A stretch of DNA of 64,000 bases, taken from contig CM034244.1 in assembly GCA_019916065.1 (NCBI GenBank), positions 30,317,433 to 30,381,432 on the forward strand. Direction: 5' to 3'. Below, in pieces: positions 34,960 to 47,033 of this stretch. The position numbers were made by a program, and so were the translations under genes. This stretch comes from Vitellaria paradoxa (Eukaryota; Streptophyta; Magnoliopsida; Ericales; Sapotaceae). The notes beneath the pieces were generated by a model. That model was not told where the DNA came from. It made no database searches and was given only the letters and a program-made list of their open reading frames with translations. Every line of letters begins with the position of its first letter. Positions within the stretch are counted from its first letter, which is position 1.

Positions 34960-36245
34960 TCTTGGTAGTTTGATAGTGGTGTAACTGTTCATGTCGCCAC
35001 TTCCTTGCAAAGGTTCAAAAGCAAACGGAAGCCAAGTGAGAATAAGGCAAAGCTCAAAGTAGAAGATGATGCAGAAGTCAAGGTGGAGTCTATAGGAGAA
35101 GTTGTTTTGAATTTAGAGTCTAGATTTTCACTTATTTTAGAAAACACTGCTTTTGTACCATCTTTTAGACAGAATTTGATTCCTATTTTTTTTTGGACAA
35201 ATTGGGGCTATGGTTTTCATTTTCAAAATAATATGGTTAATTTATTTTATAATTCTAAAATTGTTGGTCATGGTTTTTTATTTGATGGGTTATATAAATT
35301 GAAATTGACTACAAATAATGAGTATGCCTCATTCCACGTTGAAAATGGTATATCCAAAAGACCTAGAATAAAAGACCAATCTTTTATGTTATGGCGTAAG
35401 CGTTTAGGTCACATTTTTTAAGAAAGAATTCAAAGGCTAATTAAAGAAGATACTCTTATTCCACTTGACTTTGGAGACCTAGATACTTGTATTGACTGTA
35501 TTCATGAAAAATTGACTAAGACCAAGAAGAAAAGTGCAACACAGAGTGGTGACCTTTTAGAGGTTATTGACACTGATATTAGTGGACCTTATTCATCTAC
35601 CTTATGTGGAAATAAATATTTTTTGACTTTTATTGATGATTTTTCTCGTTATGGTTATGTGTATTTAATTAAAGAAAAATCTGATGCACTTGAAAATTTA
35701 AAAAATTTTAAAATAGAGGTAGAAAATCAGTTGTCCAAAAGAATTAAGATTGTTAGATCTAACCGCGGGGGTAAGTATTATGGTAGACATGATGTCACTA
35801 GATAGCATATAGGACCATTTGCCAAATACTTATAAGACTGTGGAATTATCACCCAATATACTATGCTTGGTAGTCCCGAACAGAATGGTGTAGTCGAAAG
35901 GTGTAATCGCACAATTAAGGATATGATGAAGAGTATGATGAGTCGTAGTAACTTACCTATGTATCTTTAAGGTGATGCCATTAAAACTACCTTATACATT
36001 CTCAATAGGGTTTCTCGAAAATCTGTTCCTAAAACCCCTTTTTAAATTATGGACTGGTAGAAAGCCTGCCTTAATCATTTCTGTGTTTGGGGGTGTTCGG
36101 CAGAGGTTAGAATTTATAACCCTTCTAAAAAGAAAACTGATCCCAGAACCACTCGTTACTTTTTCATTAGGTATCTAAGTCATTTTAAAGGATACAGGTT
36201 CTACTGTCCTACACTAGGCGCAAGGATTGTCGAGTCCCAGACAGT
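34960..36245 (+). pseudogene. Copia protease and integrase remnant
   Basis: The protease region is reduced to W.FDSGVTVHVA (usual D-S-G-A). Then come the GAG-pre-integrase block (LWRKRLGHI, H and C ligands visible) and the integrase core: EVIDTDISGPY with the first Asp, KYFLTFIDDFSRYGYVYLI, IVRSNRGGKYY where the second catalytic Asp is Asn, and EQNGVVERCNRTIKD with the catalytic Glu. Several stops (after HIF, after DVTR and others). The Asp-to-Asn change alone would abolish activity. Confidence 0.88.
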
Positions 36246-38100
36246 TAAGTTCTTGGAGCTTGATACTGCTGATTCAGAAGTATTACTACACATTGATGAG
36301 GATAGGCCTAGCAGGGTGATGTCTATTCCCTTGCCAGCTATCCAGCACAATGTTGCACCTACACCTATAGAGGATGTGGATCATGAACAGTTAGGGATTG
36401 ATACAACCAATCCTGATGTTCTTGATGCTGCTGAGCTTGTTCCAGCTTTTGACCCTATTAAGACCGTTCCAGCAGTACCAACAAGAAGATTTTTGAGATA
36501 GAGGAGACCTGCTATTTCAAACAAATTCATAGTGTATCTTGGTGAGAGTGATTATGATGTAAGGCATATGGTTGATCCAATGACCTATGCTAATGCTATT
36601 TCAAGTCTCTAGTCCAGTATGTGGGTGGATGCTATGACAGATGAGATGCGATCCATGGCACATAATAAAGTGTGGGAGCTCGTTGATCTTCCAGCTAGCT
36701 ATAAACCCATTGGTTGCAAACGGGTGTATAAAACCAAGAAGGACTCTAAAGGGCAGGTTGATCGTTTTAAAGCTAGATTGGTTGCTAAGAGATTCACTCA
36801 AAAGGAAGGTATTGATTATAATGAAAAATTTCCCCTGTTTCATCTAAGGGCTCATTAAGAATTTTTATGGCTTTGGTGGCTCATTGTGACTTAGAGCTTC
36901 ATCAGATGGACGTCAAGACTATTTTTTCTGAATGGTGATCTCAATGAGGAGATTTATATGGTACAACCTGAAGGTTTTGAGGTAAAGGAAAATGAGCACA
37001 TGGTATGTAAAATGCAGAAGTCCATCTATGGCTTGAAGCAAGAATCATGTCAATGGCACTTGAAGTTTGATGAGGTTGTCACTTCCTTAGGTTTTGTGGA
37101 GAATAAGATTGATCAATGCATATATCTCAAGGTCTGTGGGAGAAATTTTATTTTCCTTGTACTTTATGTTGATGTTATCCTACTTGCAAGCAGTAATTTG
37201 GGTTTTTTGCATGAGACTAAGATGTAGTTGTCCAATACTTTTGATATGAAAGATCTTAGAAAGGCCTCTTTTATTTTAGGCATTGAAATTATTCGTGATA
37301 GATCTCATGGCGTATTGGGGCTATCTCAGAAATGATACATTAATCGTGTGCTTGAGAGATTTAATATGCAAGATTGTAGACCTGGGAATGTTCCTGTAAG
37401 CAAGGGTGACAAATTTAGTAGAAATCAGAGTCCTAAGAATGACATAGAAGCAAAATAAATATACCTTATGTTAGTGCAGTTGGTAGTCTCATGTATACAC
37501 AGCTGTGTACTAGGCCGGATGTAGCTATCATTATGAGTGTTCTTAGGAGGTACCTATTGAATCCTAGCATGGACCATTGGGTAGCTATGAAGAAAGTAAT
37601 GAGGTATCTACAGAGGACGAAAGATTACATACTCGTATATAGAAGAGTTGAGAATCTTGAAGTAGTGTGCTATTTAGATTCAGATTTTGCTAGATGTACA
37701 GATGACATGAAATCTACTTCAAGATATATCTTTATGCTTGCTGGAGGAGCCATTTCTTAGAAAGTGCATGCTGAGTTCGTAGCTTGTTTTGGGGCTGCTA
37801 TTCAAGCTGTTTGGTTGTAGAACTCTATCTTAGAACTTAAGGTGATTGGTTCCATTGCTAAACTAATGAGGATTTTTTTTTTTATAATAGCGTGGCTGTG
37901 TTTTTCTCCAAGAACAACAAAACTTCTAGTGATTCTAAGCATAATAAGATAAATTATTTGTCAGTTAGAGAATTGGTAAAGAAATGTGACATTATTATTG
38001 AGCACATTGATACTGAACCAAAGGACTCCTAAACCAAAGGACTCCCAAACCAAAGGACTTCGATCTGTTATTTTTAATAATCATGTTTCAAACATGGAGG
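36246..38100 (+). pseudogene. Copia reverse transcriptase and RNase H remnant
   Basis: Acidic linker (36253-36501), then RT: MWVDAMTDEMRSMAHNKVWE, GCKRVYKTKKDSKGQVDRFK, ARLVAKRFTQKEGIDYNE, EEIYMVQPEGFEVKENEHMV, KSIYGLKQESCQWHLKFDE, and LVLYVDVILLASS in which YVDD has become YVDV. RNase H pieces follow (QLCTRPDVAIIM, YLQRTKDYILVYRR, LDSDFARCTDDMKSTSRYIF); the part after MLAGGAIS is shortened by a deletion. Three copies of a 15-bp unit (accaaaggactccta-type, 38020-38062) replace the normal C-terminus. Confidence 0.88.
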
Positions 38101-38786
38101 TTATTAAGTCTTTTAATGCACTTGGTTAGTGGGAGTTATTTTATTTACATTATGTGATTGTTATTATATATTAAGACCTTTCAGTTTGTTTATGGTCGTT
38201 AAAGTTTATAATTGGTTATCAATTATTTTATTTTGATGCCATTTACGCAGGGACATATATTTTTTGATATTTTATATGTCATATATGGATGCATATGTAT
38301 TCATAATATAGGTTTAAAGAAAAGTCTAAAGTTCATTGTACGTGAGCATTCTGGAATATGTATTTCTTTGCACTGCAAAGTTTTCTCGAGATATGCATGC
38401 AAGACATATTAGTTTCATTGAAAACTATTGAAATTCACTTGCTTAGCGATTAAGCATACAATTAAAGAGAATTTGAAGATTGGTAAAGGAGTAGCACATT
38501 TATGAGATCACTTAAAAAGTGCTATTTCCCACTACACTACCACATATGATCCATGATTAGTATTTGTGATCATGAGTGGTCTTACATTAATTGATAATGT
38601 AATGACAGTCATGGTTTGATATTGGTTGCCTTGTTAAACAGGATTGTTTTAGGTGTTATCTCTTGACTTTACTTGTTTTTTTAAAATATGGCCACATACA
38701 GATTTTATAATTTTAACTTGAGAGTCAATTTTTTTTAAATATTTTCAAAATTGTAACTTCAATTAATGTTTGTTCAAGTGGGAGAA
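38101..38786 (+). other. Copia 3' untranslated region up to the polypurine tract
   Basis: AT-rich sequence between the end of RNase H and the purine tract at 38776-38786. No coding signal. Confidence 0.5.
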
Positions 38787-39301
38787 TGTTAGTACTTTCT
38801 TTAAATTGAGCGTGCACATTAATTGAATTTTGGTTTTAATAAAACAGATTGAATCCAAGTGGTTTTAATAAAACAGATTGAATCCAAGTTTAAAGTCAAG
38901 ACATACAGGATAAGCCCAATACAGAAGTGATCTATATGGACTGGGCTTCTGTACGCCTTTTAGATATATTAATTATGTGGTTGGACGGGTAATAGTGTGG
39001 GCGTAAAGAGCCCACTGTAGGCCTTTTATGGGAGGACCTAGTGAGGCTACGGTTTACCCTATAAATATATGGCTAGATCCTTTCTCTACCCTAGACAGAT
39101 AGAATACACCCTATAGAAAATCCGTCGTACAGACTTAGGGTAATAGAGAGAAAGATTTGTAGCCGCTAAAGTTTATCTTGAACTTGAAGATTTCTTTCGC
39201 TCACATTCAAGATTCATGGAACAAATAAGTACGCTTCCACATTATTGAATGTATAATTTTGATGTTCTTAAATTCATATACAGATCATTTTAAATCTTAT
39301 A
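38787..39301 (+). repeat. 3' LTR of the copia element
   Basis: Partner of 26885-27377 (tacaggatag/aagccc, ctgggcttctgtac, gatatattaattatgtggt). It carries an extra internal duplication of aaaacagattgaatccaag (about 38842-38888) absent from the 5' copy. Confidence 0.88.
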
Positions 39302-39604
39302 CTGCATGTGCAGAAAAGAAAAATGAGGAAAAGAAAAATAAAGGAAAGGAAAGAAAAGAAAAAGAAAAAGGGCTAGGCCCCAAGCCCAACACCAAGCCCA
39401 TTAGCCTTCCCGGCTAAACTCAACCAAGGAAAATAAAATAAATCCAATAAACTGGGAAAACCTTAGGTCCAAATATTGAATTGGCACAAAATCTCAAATA
39501 AATAGCTAAAATAAAATATCGGGTGTTCATAGTTTGTGAGTCTTGTGGGATAGTTCACAAACTCAAAATTTACTCTCTATTGGTGAGTTAGTGTGGCTAT
39601 CTGC

Positions 39605-39643
39605 CTATTTTCTTTTTTCTCCACAAATCCTTATTCCAAACAC
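39605..39643. mobile_element. MITE family B, right end only
   Basis: tctccacaaatccttattcc followed by aaacactcct matches the right TIR of the element at 24451-24678. No matching left end is seen nearby, so it is truncated or its left part was replaced. Confidence 0.5.
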
Positions 39644-39713
39644 TCCTAGAAAAATAACCACGGATTAAGATTGGGGTCAACCAAGTTTAGCCCAGGTGCC
39701 ACTAGCTTTTTTA

Positions 39714-40101
39714 GGCCCCGTTTAGAGGAGCAAAAAAAAAAAATAAAAAAATAAAAAAATAAACTCTAAATTTGGTGTTTTTGGTGTTCGGTAGAATACT
39801 AAAAGTTACTAATAATTTTACACGGTAGGTTACCAATACATGAACTTTTACTGAGTTGCTGAGAGATATAATGGCCATTTTACTTTAACCAAACTCAAAA
39901 GTTATCAAAAGTTTTACCAAACATACAAAAAGTTACCAAAATTTACTAAAAATTTTTATTTGTTTTACCAAACACTTAAAATTTACCAAAAGTTACTAAA
40001 AATTTTTATTTATTCGAGCAAATATGCCAAAAGTTTTACATGCCAACTTTTGCTAAAAAAATACCAAAAATTGTCTAAAAATTAAACATACAAATGGGCC
40101 C
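39714..40101. mobile_element. Harbinger/Tourist-like MITE with TSD tta
   Basis: The ends ggccccgtttagaggag and acatacaaatgggccc are imperfect TIRs. The duplicated triplet tta occurs at 39711-39713 and 40102-40104, the classic target of PIF/Harbinger elements. The 388-bp interior has many aaaagttaccaaaa-type repeats, like the elements at 5540 and 7183. Confidence 0.8.
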
Positions 40102-40104
40102 TTA

Positions 40105-41347
40105 ACATCATTTTTTTTATTATTTCTCAATTTGTTCCAAAATTGGGTAATTTTGTCCACATCAATAATAAAATGAACATTGGTAAAATGACTAATATGT
40201 CGTCATATTAATGGTAATAACACCCATAAGATTCTTTTTAATACTGCAAGACTTTGTTTGTTTGACAGGATAAGGGGTGGGATATAATATAGTACTCTTA
40301 TGAAATATTTCAATCTTTGTTTCATTGTATTTTTTATAAGAAATGAGGCATTCAAATGGGATGTTATTTACTACATACATAGTTGTCACGATCGGATCCA
40401 TGCACTAGATCGGCGGACGCGTGTTGTGTGTCTGAAATTGCCTAAATGATAAAAGTTATGTTTTGATTTTGAAAATAGGGCTTGAATGTAGAGACTAAGG
40501 GTCACTATCTGATACTTTCAAACTAGGTGTGTCGAGAAATCCAAGTTTTGATTCAGTTTTGATTCTGACTTAAAATATTTTTGTTTTGTTTTTTAAAATA
40601 TGATTAAAAAGATAAGTCTTTGCAATTAAAGATCATGCATCAGGGTAAGTATAATTTATCAAATAATAAATAACTCCAAAAGTAATAGCAATATATATTA
40701 AATTAACAATCTATATAACAAAACAGCTCTAGGATTTCAAAATATACAACCTAACTAATAGTTGAGATTGAATTTCCTTTCATCAATGGCTATGATTTTT
40801 TTAACTCTCTAATGCTTAAATCTGTTCAATCCATCCAACCTCTCTGTATCCGATTACTCATGTCCTTTCTTCTTCTTCACAATGTTCTCATTTTTCATAG
40901 GACTCTTTCTATCGAGCAAGTTCTAGTTCAGCACGTCTCTATCAAAGCAAGTTCCAATTTAGCTTCCAACTGAGAACTCGCTCTTTTCTCAGTCGATTGG
41001 AACTTTAGTCATTTTTTGGCGTCATCATTTTTACAGTGTTGCTAATTGGCACTTTCGTCAGGTACTTTTGTTTAACCTTTGTCTAAAATTTAGTTTTTTT
41101 TTTTTTTAGTAGATTTGGGCTTATACGATTTATGATTATATATTCTGTTTATATTTGCATAACTTGTGAGTTTTATATTCTGTTTATATTTCTTTTGAAA
41201 TGGAAATTCGGGTTTATATTTGCCCATTCTAAGTTTTTATATTCGTCATGTTCTGTTTGATGGTTTGTATTTCTTTCTCTTTTGATTAGGTTTATTACCT
41301 TTTTCATACAACCAAATTTTTACATTTGCATTTGTTTAATTTCTTAG
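40105..41347. other. Intergenic or leader-like sequence before the gene fragment
   Basis: No convincing coding frame. 40850-41055 is pyrimidine-rich and resembles a plant 5' leader ending in a donor-like cag/gtactt (41052-41059). A long T run lies at 41095-41108. Confidence 0.35.
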
Positions 41348-43442
41348 ACTTTATCAAGAAAAGCAAAGAACCAATACTTTTGGAAAGTTTTTGGCGTGAT
41401 TCCTCAAGCTTTAAATGAGCTTAAGGTAGTAAGATTTCATTAGTTTTGTCTTAAAAGTTTAGAGCCTTGATTATGCTTGGCCGAGAGCACTTTTCCATGC
41501 TAAAATTCTGAACTTCTATTTAATAGAAAGAAGCATTGAAAGAGAACTTTTCCACCCCTGGATGCTGTCATTCTACTAATGTAAATTATGCAATGCTATT
41601 GCTTCCTAAATTTTGTCTAAATCTTATTTTATTTCTTTCTTTTTTTTTAGCTTGTGTAACAATGTAAAGTAAGCACAAGAAAATAAACATTTTTACCTTT
41701 TTTCTGGATTTGGAAAATTCAATATCAACTCAACAATTTGTATTAGTATTATTAGGATTAGGTTTGTGGGATACCCACCTTGATATTTCATCCAGTGTAA
41801 ATTTTAAATTTACTTGAATATTTGTCTCTTCTCCACCTTAGCAGCCACATGAAGTTTTGTGCATCTTTAATTATTATGTAATAGTAATAATGATATTTTT
41901 TTTCAAATAAGTTTCAAGTGAAAATTAACATGGAGGACCTTTAAATTCTAAAACTGATGGACAAGACAAATGTTTTGCACCATCTAAAAGTGGTAAATTC
42001 TCTTTCTATTATGTCAATAGTTTCTTTGTCTTTTACAGAAGTTTGATGGAACATAGAGTTAATTAAGATTGTCATTCTCATTCTTATAAACTTAATTGGC
42101 TTTTGTTTTCACAGAGAATAGGATGGAGAGATCTTTAGGGCTTTTCCTTAATTTCAAGGTAAGCCAAAGCTTTTTATTTTTTATCCACTAACAATCGGTT
42201 AATCCACTGACATCCCCTTCCTCCCTCCAGCAGTGAAGCACCCAGAGTAGGCTGTCAAGCACTTCCTCCCCCTCTCTCTCTCTCTTTCCTCTTCGTTTGC
42301 GAGCACAATCTCTTAGTTTGGAAAACATATCTCCTAAGGATTGGAGCTCTTTGCAAATGTGTAAAGTTTGCAAAGAACTCGAACTATTTGCAGGTCAAGT
42401 ATGTTTTTTTAGGATTCAAGCCTAGAGGTTTAGTCTTCTTTTTTTTTTTTATTTAATAAATTTCCTAATTCTAATTTAGATCAATGTGGGCTTTACATAC
42501 CTGAAATTTTCCAAATACGTATAAATTCTCTAATTAGCTACTCTTTTAAGGTTAATCTTTTGATAGGTTGAAAGAGTTCCAATTATTATAGATGAAATTT
42601 ACTAAACATGGGTGATTAATTTGTGAAATAAAGTTAGGTTGTAATTTCACTTTTTGAAGATCTTACCTAGGCTATTACTATTAGTCATTCATTTGACTTT
42701 GATATCTTATTGGCTTAATTTTTCTCAACCCCTCTCATATTAAAGCTTGAAGGATTCAGATTGTTTAGATGTTTAGGTCTACTATATATCCACAAACTTT
42801 ATGAGTAAAACCTTACTTTCTTAATAATGTTTTCTTTTTTCCATTTTATAGAGAAATAAATTGTGGAATTTTTGAAAACTGTTGATGATAAAAGTTACAA
42901 TTTCAAAATAAGAAAATGTTAATTTCGACAATTATTGACAAGACACTCAAAAATTCAATACATTTGCTTCGTATAAATCTACTAATGCAAAAAGTTCTAA
43001 TCATTTTCTCACTGAGTTCCTAATAGGACATTATACATTATCACTTTCTAAAATTATTTCCCAATCTATTTGTAACTTATGGTTTTGAAGGATATTTTGC
43101 TCGGTTGGTGTTCTAGGCAACTATCTTTTGTCTTATTATGACTTCATTGCCTATGGTGACTTAGATATTTGTAAAGTACGGTCAAATAATTGTCTAAATA
43201 TTAACCAATTCATGTTTCATGCATTTCATGTTTCAAACTTTTAGTATTTTTATTTAATGTAACATAATTGAAGAATACATTGAATATTTTATTGACTTCC
43301 AAATTACTGTTTTGTGTGAATTCTTATTGTTTTAGGTTGATGCTGCTATTGGTTTCCTAGTAATGTTGAGATCTTACTTAGATTCTCTTTGCTCTAATTT
43401 TCGTTCTCACACAATTACTGATGTACAGTCCAATGATGAGAA
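41348..43442 (+). pseudogene. Unidentified gene fragment, five exon-like segments
   Basis: Open segments bounded by good splice signals are: 41348-41425 (26 codons, ...NQYFWKVFGVIPQALNELK), 41527-41580 (KEALKENFSTPGCCHSTN), about 41936-41992 (...SKTDGQDKCFAPSKS), 42115-42158 (NRMERSLGLFLNFK) and 43336-43442 (VDAAIGFLVMLRSYLDSLC, then SNFRSHTITDVQSNDEK). Phases agree across 41992/42115/43336: G+AG makes Glu, then phase 0. The second-to-third junction does not match in phase. I do not recognise the protein. It has no clear start or stop and no exon after 43442, so it is a fragment, pseudogene or captured copy, unless further exons were missed. Confidence 0.45.
42206..42306. repeat. Direct repeat, left copy (partner 44326-44411)
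   Basis: gacatccccttcctccctcc, agcagtgaagc.cccagagt and a CT-rich tract followed by gtttgc occur here and again at 44326-44411 in the same direction, 2.1 kb apart. The pair flanks the last exon-like segment of the unidentified fragment. Confidence 0.7.
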
Positions 43443-44325
43443 GGTATGTACACTTTTGAATAAATATTGACTGGAAATCATGAGTTAAACATAAAAGATT
43501 TAGTGTGTACTTAGACACTATTGGAAATCATGATTTGCATGCAAAATTAAATTAGCATAATTGCCCTCCTTGCTTATTGTGCTAAAATTCAGCAATTTTG
43601 AGTATGATCCATTAGTTATTTAGTAGTTTCCCCAATCGTCTAAATTGCTTAAATGGATATGTTTTTATGGAAGTGTACCCAATATGCTCACTTACTGAAA
43701 AATAGTAATCAACGTGTTTATGAGTTGAAAAGCATTCTCTTCAAGTATTTTTCTTTGTTAGTTAAGAAAGTGAGATTTTATTTTCTTATCACCTCTTCTA
43801 CAAAGAACCCTTCAAGGCGTGCTGCACAGTCACAACTACAATCATCCAATAATTTGTAGATGAACACTAAATTATGCTACATAATTTACCTGCCTAAATT
43901 GTTCAGCAATTCACACAATAATATTCTCTTTGAACTTTAGGTGCATTACTTCCAAAGGAGAGTTTAATTGAATCGTTTCCCAGTTGTGACCAACCTTTTA
44001 TGAAAGAATGTTCATTGCTAACGTAATTTTTGTTGTTTAATCCAAATCAAGGAACTTCAGTCACAATAGAACAAAATATAAAAGTTTTGACTTGGCCTGT
44101 TAGGTTCCATTTGATCAGTTAATTGATTTTCCCTTTTATTAACATTCTAAATGTTAATAATCTAGATTATTTTTATTTTATTTTTTTCAGGAGGTGTTCT
44201 ATAATCATTTTACCTTCTTTTATACTGGTTTTTGTTACTCTTTTTTGGAGTTGGCTACCAGACACTTATTTGTATAATTTTTTACCTTTTTGTGTGTGTT
44301 ATAGGAGTTTCATTCATCTAATTGA
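43443..44325. other. No gene recognised
   Basis: AT-rich. A 68-codon open frame at 43653-43859 has ordinary composition but no recognisable motif; it could belong to the fragment upstream. Confidence 0.35.
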
Positions 44326-44411
44326 TTTGACATCCCCTTCCTCCCTCTAGCAGTGAAGCGCCCAGAGTCTAATAAGTACATTATCTCTCTCTCTATTTTC
44401 TTTTTGTTTGC
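44326..44411. repeat. Direct repeat, right copy (partner 42206-42306)
   Basis: Same order of motifs as the left copy (gacatccccttcctccctct, agcagtgaagcgcccagagt, CT run, gtttgc) with a few substitutions. Confidence 0.7.
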
Positions 44412-44694
44412 AAATTTATTACACACAAAAAAAAATTAAAAAATAGCTAAGTCAATTACAAATTGGGAAAAGAGGAGCTGAGCTAATTACAAAGTGGGAA
44501 AAAAGGAAAGTAATTAGGAAAATAAACTTCAAAATTTTGAAATTATATTAGTGAATTCCTATCTTGAGGAGATTTATTTTCAAAACTCTATAACCAACCT
44601 AAAGTAATGCTTAGTAATCATCTTATGTACTTATTTACTTCAATGAAAATACTGTAACAAATCTAAATTTAATTCAACTTTCTTATAATGATAT

Positions 44695-45235
44695 ATATCA
44701 AACAAAGTACTCATATCCCAATATGAACTAAAAATAGAAAGTGGAGTATTAACCAATAAATTTTTCTGTTATTCTCGACATTGGTTGTATAAGTTATACA
44801 CAAAAGAATTTGAATGTATCTATTTGTTCTAGCCTTCGATTTTTTCTTTTCTCTTTTTCATTCTTTTTTTTTTAACTTAATTCCTTGCTTTTTTTTTCTA
44901 TAATTGCTCATTTTTTTTCACTCTTGTTTTGATGTTCTTATACTCCAATATGAACAATAATAGAAAGTCGAGTATCTACCATGACGATTACAAAAATGGA
45001 GTATCTATCATAACTAGGAAGTGAAGTATCAACCAATAACTTTTTCTATTATTCTTGACTTTGGTTGTATAAGTTACATTCATAAAAGAATTTGGATGTA
45101 CCTACTTATTTAAGCTTTTGATTTTTTCATTTTCTTTTCTTCGTTATCTTTTTTTAACTTAATTCCTCAAATTTTTCTTGTAATTGCTCACATAATTTTT
45201 TTTTTCATTCATGTTTTGATATTTGTTCCATATTG
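44695..45235. repeat. Imperfect tandem duplication, period about 280 bp
   Basis: Copy 1 from about 44695 and copy 2 from about 44980 share gtggagtat/gtgaagtat, aaccaataa.tttttct, ttggttgtataagtta, aaaagaattt.gatgta, tttttaacttaattcct, taattgctca and ttgttttgat in order. Non-coding. Confidence 0.65.
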
Positions 45236-47030
45236 TCAATTTCTCTTTGTTTATTTTAAGGGACTATTAATAGTATATTTGTTTCATTTGCTGCTTAAAT
45301 TTTTCATCAAACATAGATCTAATAAAATTATTTTAGCAATTACCAAAAAAAATATTTTAGCCATTAATTTTTCATAATTTTTTCTTTATAAAAGAAAAGG
45401 TAATATAGTGTGTTTCAAATTATGTAAAAATACATTAAAACTCACATCTACACATTAGAGATATTGAATTTAGCTTTTACATTTTTTTTTTCACTTAATT
45501 CATGTAAAATACTTAATTCACATATTTTGAGAAAGTGGGAGATTTCTCACTATCAAGAGACTCCCACCATTAAAATTAAATAACAAAAATTAGAAATATC
45601 ATATTATTGCAATGTATATGCTAAATAAAATGTTTTAGTAGGCTAGCCTCCTGTTGTTTGCAAAACACAACAACTATAATTATAATGAATGAATAACTAC
45701 AAAAAGTTTAAGCTCAGGCTCAAATTTGATCAAATCAGAGTTTATTTTAATTATAAGTTGGGTTAATAAGTTACAAAAAAAAATGAAAGATTAGAAATTG
45801 ACAATGTAATTATTTGAATTAGTTTTTGAAATTGTCTGGGTTCCTGTGTAGTAAACTATTTTTATGCTCCATTTTGGAACATATATTTAGGAAAGATGAA
45901 GGAAAAGTAAAGAGAAATGTTAAGAAATCAAAATAAGGAAAAAATGTAAAATTTATTTTATTTTCTTAGCTGAGCTAAAAATATAAATAGATATTTATGA
46001 AAAAAAATTTAATTTTTACTTAATTAAATATGAAAAAATATAATTTAATAATTTTATTTTTCTTAGCTGTTTTTTTTCACCAATCTATGTCCAAAACGTA
46101 GCCTAATTATAACCACAAAAAGATTGCGCTTGGGCTCCAATTTGATCAAGTAAGGCTTTGTATTATTCAAAACCACGTGCATCAATAGTACATTTCATTT
46201 ACAAAATTTTCTATTTGTGATCTATTTTTTTCACAAAAATTAATTCATGCATAGTGACCGTTTTTCAAGTTGATTTGAAGATGCAAACAAAATTATGAGA
46301 ATTAATTGGACTACAATGCATTAATGAAAAAGATATAAGGTACCTTTTTGAGTCAAACTATTTTCATTTGTGCTTGTTTAATATCTAAAATATACTAATA
46401 ATGTTTCTGTAATCAAATAGATTGTCGTTTATCTTCAAAATGGAAAAAGTGCATTGAGCTTGATATGTGGACATTTTGAAAACTAATATAGAAGAAATTT
46501 AAAGCCATATGTGACTTCTTAGGAAGAACATGATTGAAGGCACATATTTTGTAGAGTATACCTATTTTTCATAGAAAATTGAGATTTTTTTTCGTAAAAG
46601 AAAGATACTCTAAAAACTATTCTCTACCTATGTTATTTTTATAAAACCTTCGAAAACGAGCAATATAAGTGTTGTATTTTTTTTTTATAATATGTGAATT
46701 GTATTAACATCCAATTATTTATGTATACAGTGAAATGAAAGGACTGCACTGGCATTCAATTGATGAGTTCTTTTTGTTTTCAATGTTGAGTCAAAGTATG
46801 TTTTGATCATAATAATATGCATGACTTATGTATTTTTTGATTAGTTATTTTTATTTTTAGATCATGATAAATTATTTTTTTAGAGTTTTTTTATTTTAAT
46901 TTTGAATTTATAGGTTTATTTGTTTGCTTGCTTTTAGGCAAATACTAGTTAATATATAAATAGTTTAAACAAATTTAATATATAAATAAATAAGGATTGA
47001 ACTAGTTAAACAATTGTCAAACCATCGGAT
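45236..47030. other. AT-rich intergenic DNA upstream of DCP1
   Basis: No coding frame and no clear TIR pair recognised between the tandem duplication and the MITE at 47034. Confidence 0.4.
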
Positions 47031-47033
47031 TAA

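Larger units (their letters stand above)
26885..39301 (+). mobile_element. Decayed Ty1/copia element containing a nested retrotransposon
   Basis: LTRs are 26885-27377 and 38787-39301 (493 and 515 bp; start tgttagta.tttctttaaa). The 3' copy has an internal duplication of about 28 bp (gattgaatccaag, twice). A primer site ggtatcagagcc (27381-27392) follows the 5' LTR and a polypurine tract aagtgggagaa (38776-38786) precedes the 3' LTR. gag, integrase, RT and RNase H are recognisable in copia order. A gag-only element (29677-34663) interrupts gag. Many stops, an integrase Asp-to-Asn change and a broken YVDD show that it is inactive. Confidence 0.9.
24846..39526 (-). mobile_element. Putative minus-strand solo LTR split by the copia element
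   Basis: The parts are 24846-26884 and 39302-39526. On the minus strand it would begin TGAACACCCGATATTTT (from 39526) and end near tttcacactcctaac (24850). The right part resumes directly where the copia 3' LTR stops. The flanks of the copia are ctccg and ctgca, a decayed or doubtful 5-bp duplication. Within it, spaced repeats of gagttacaccc occur (25615-25720). The ends have no clear duplication, so the call is tentative. It resembles the minus-strand LTR at 59463-61757 in general layout. Confidence 0.45.
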
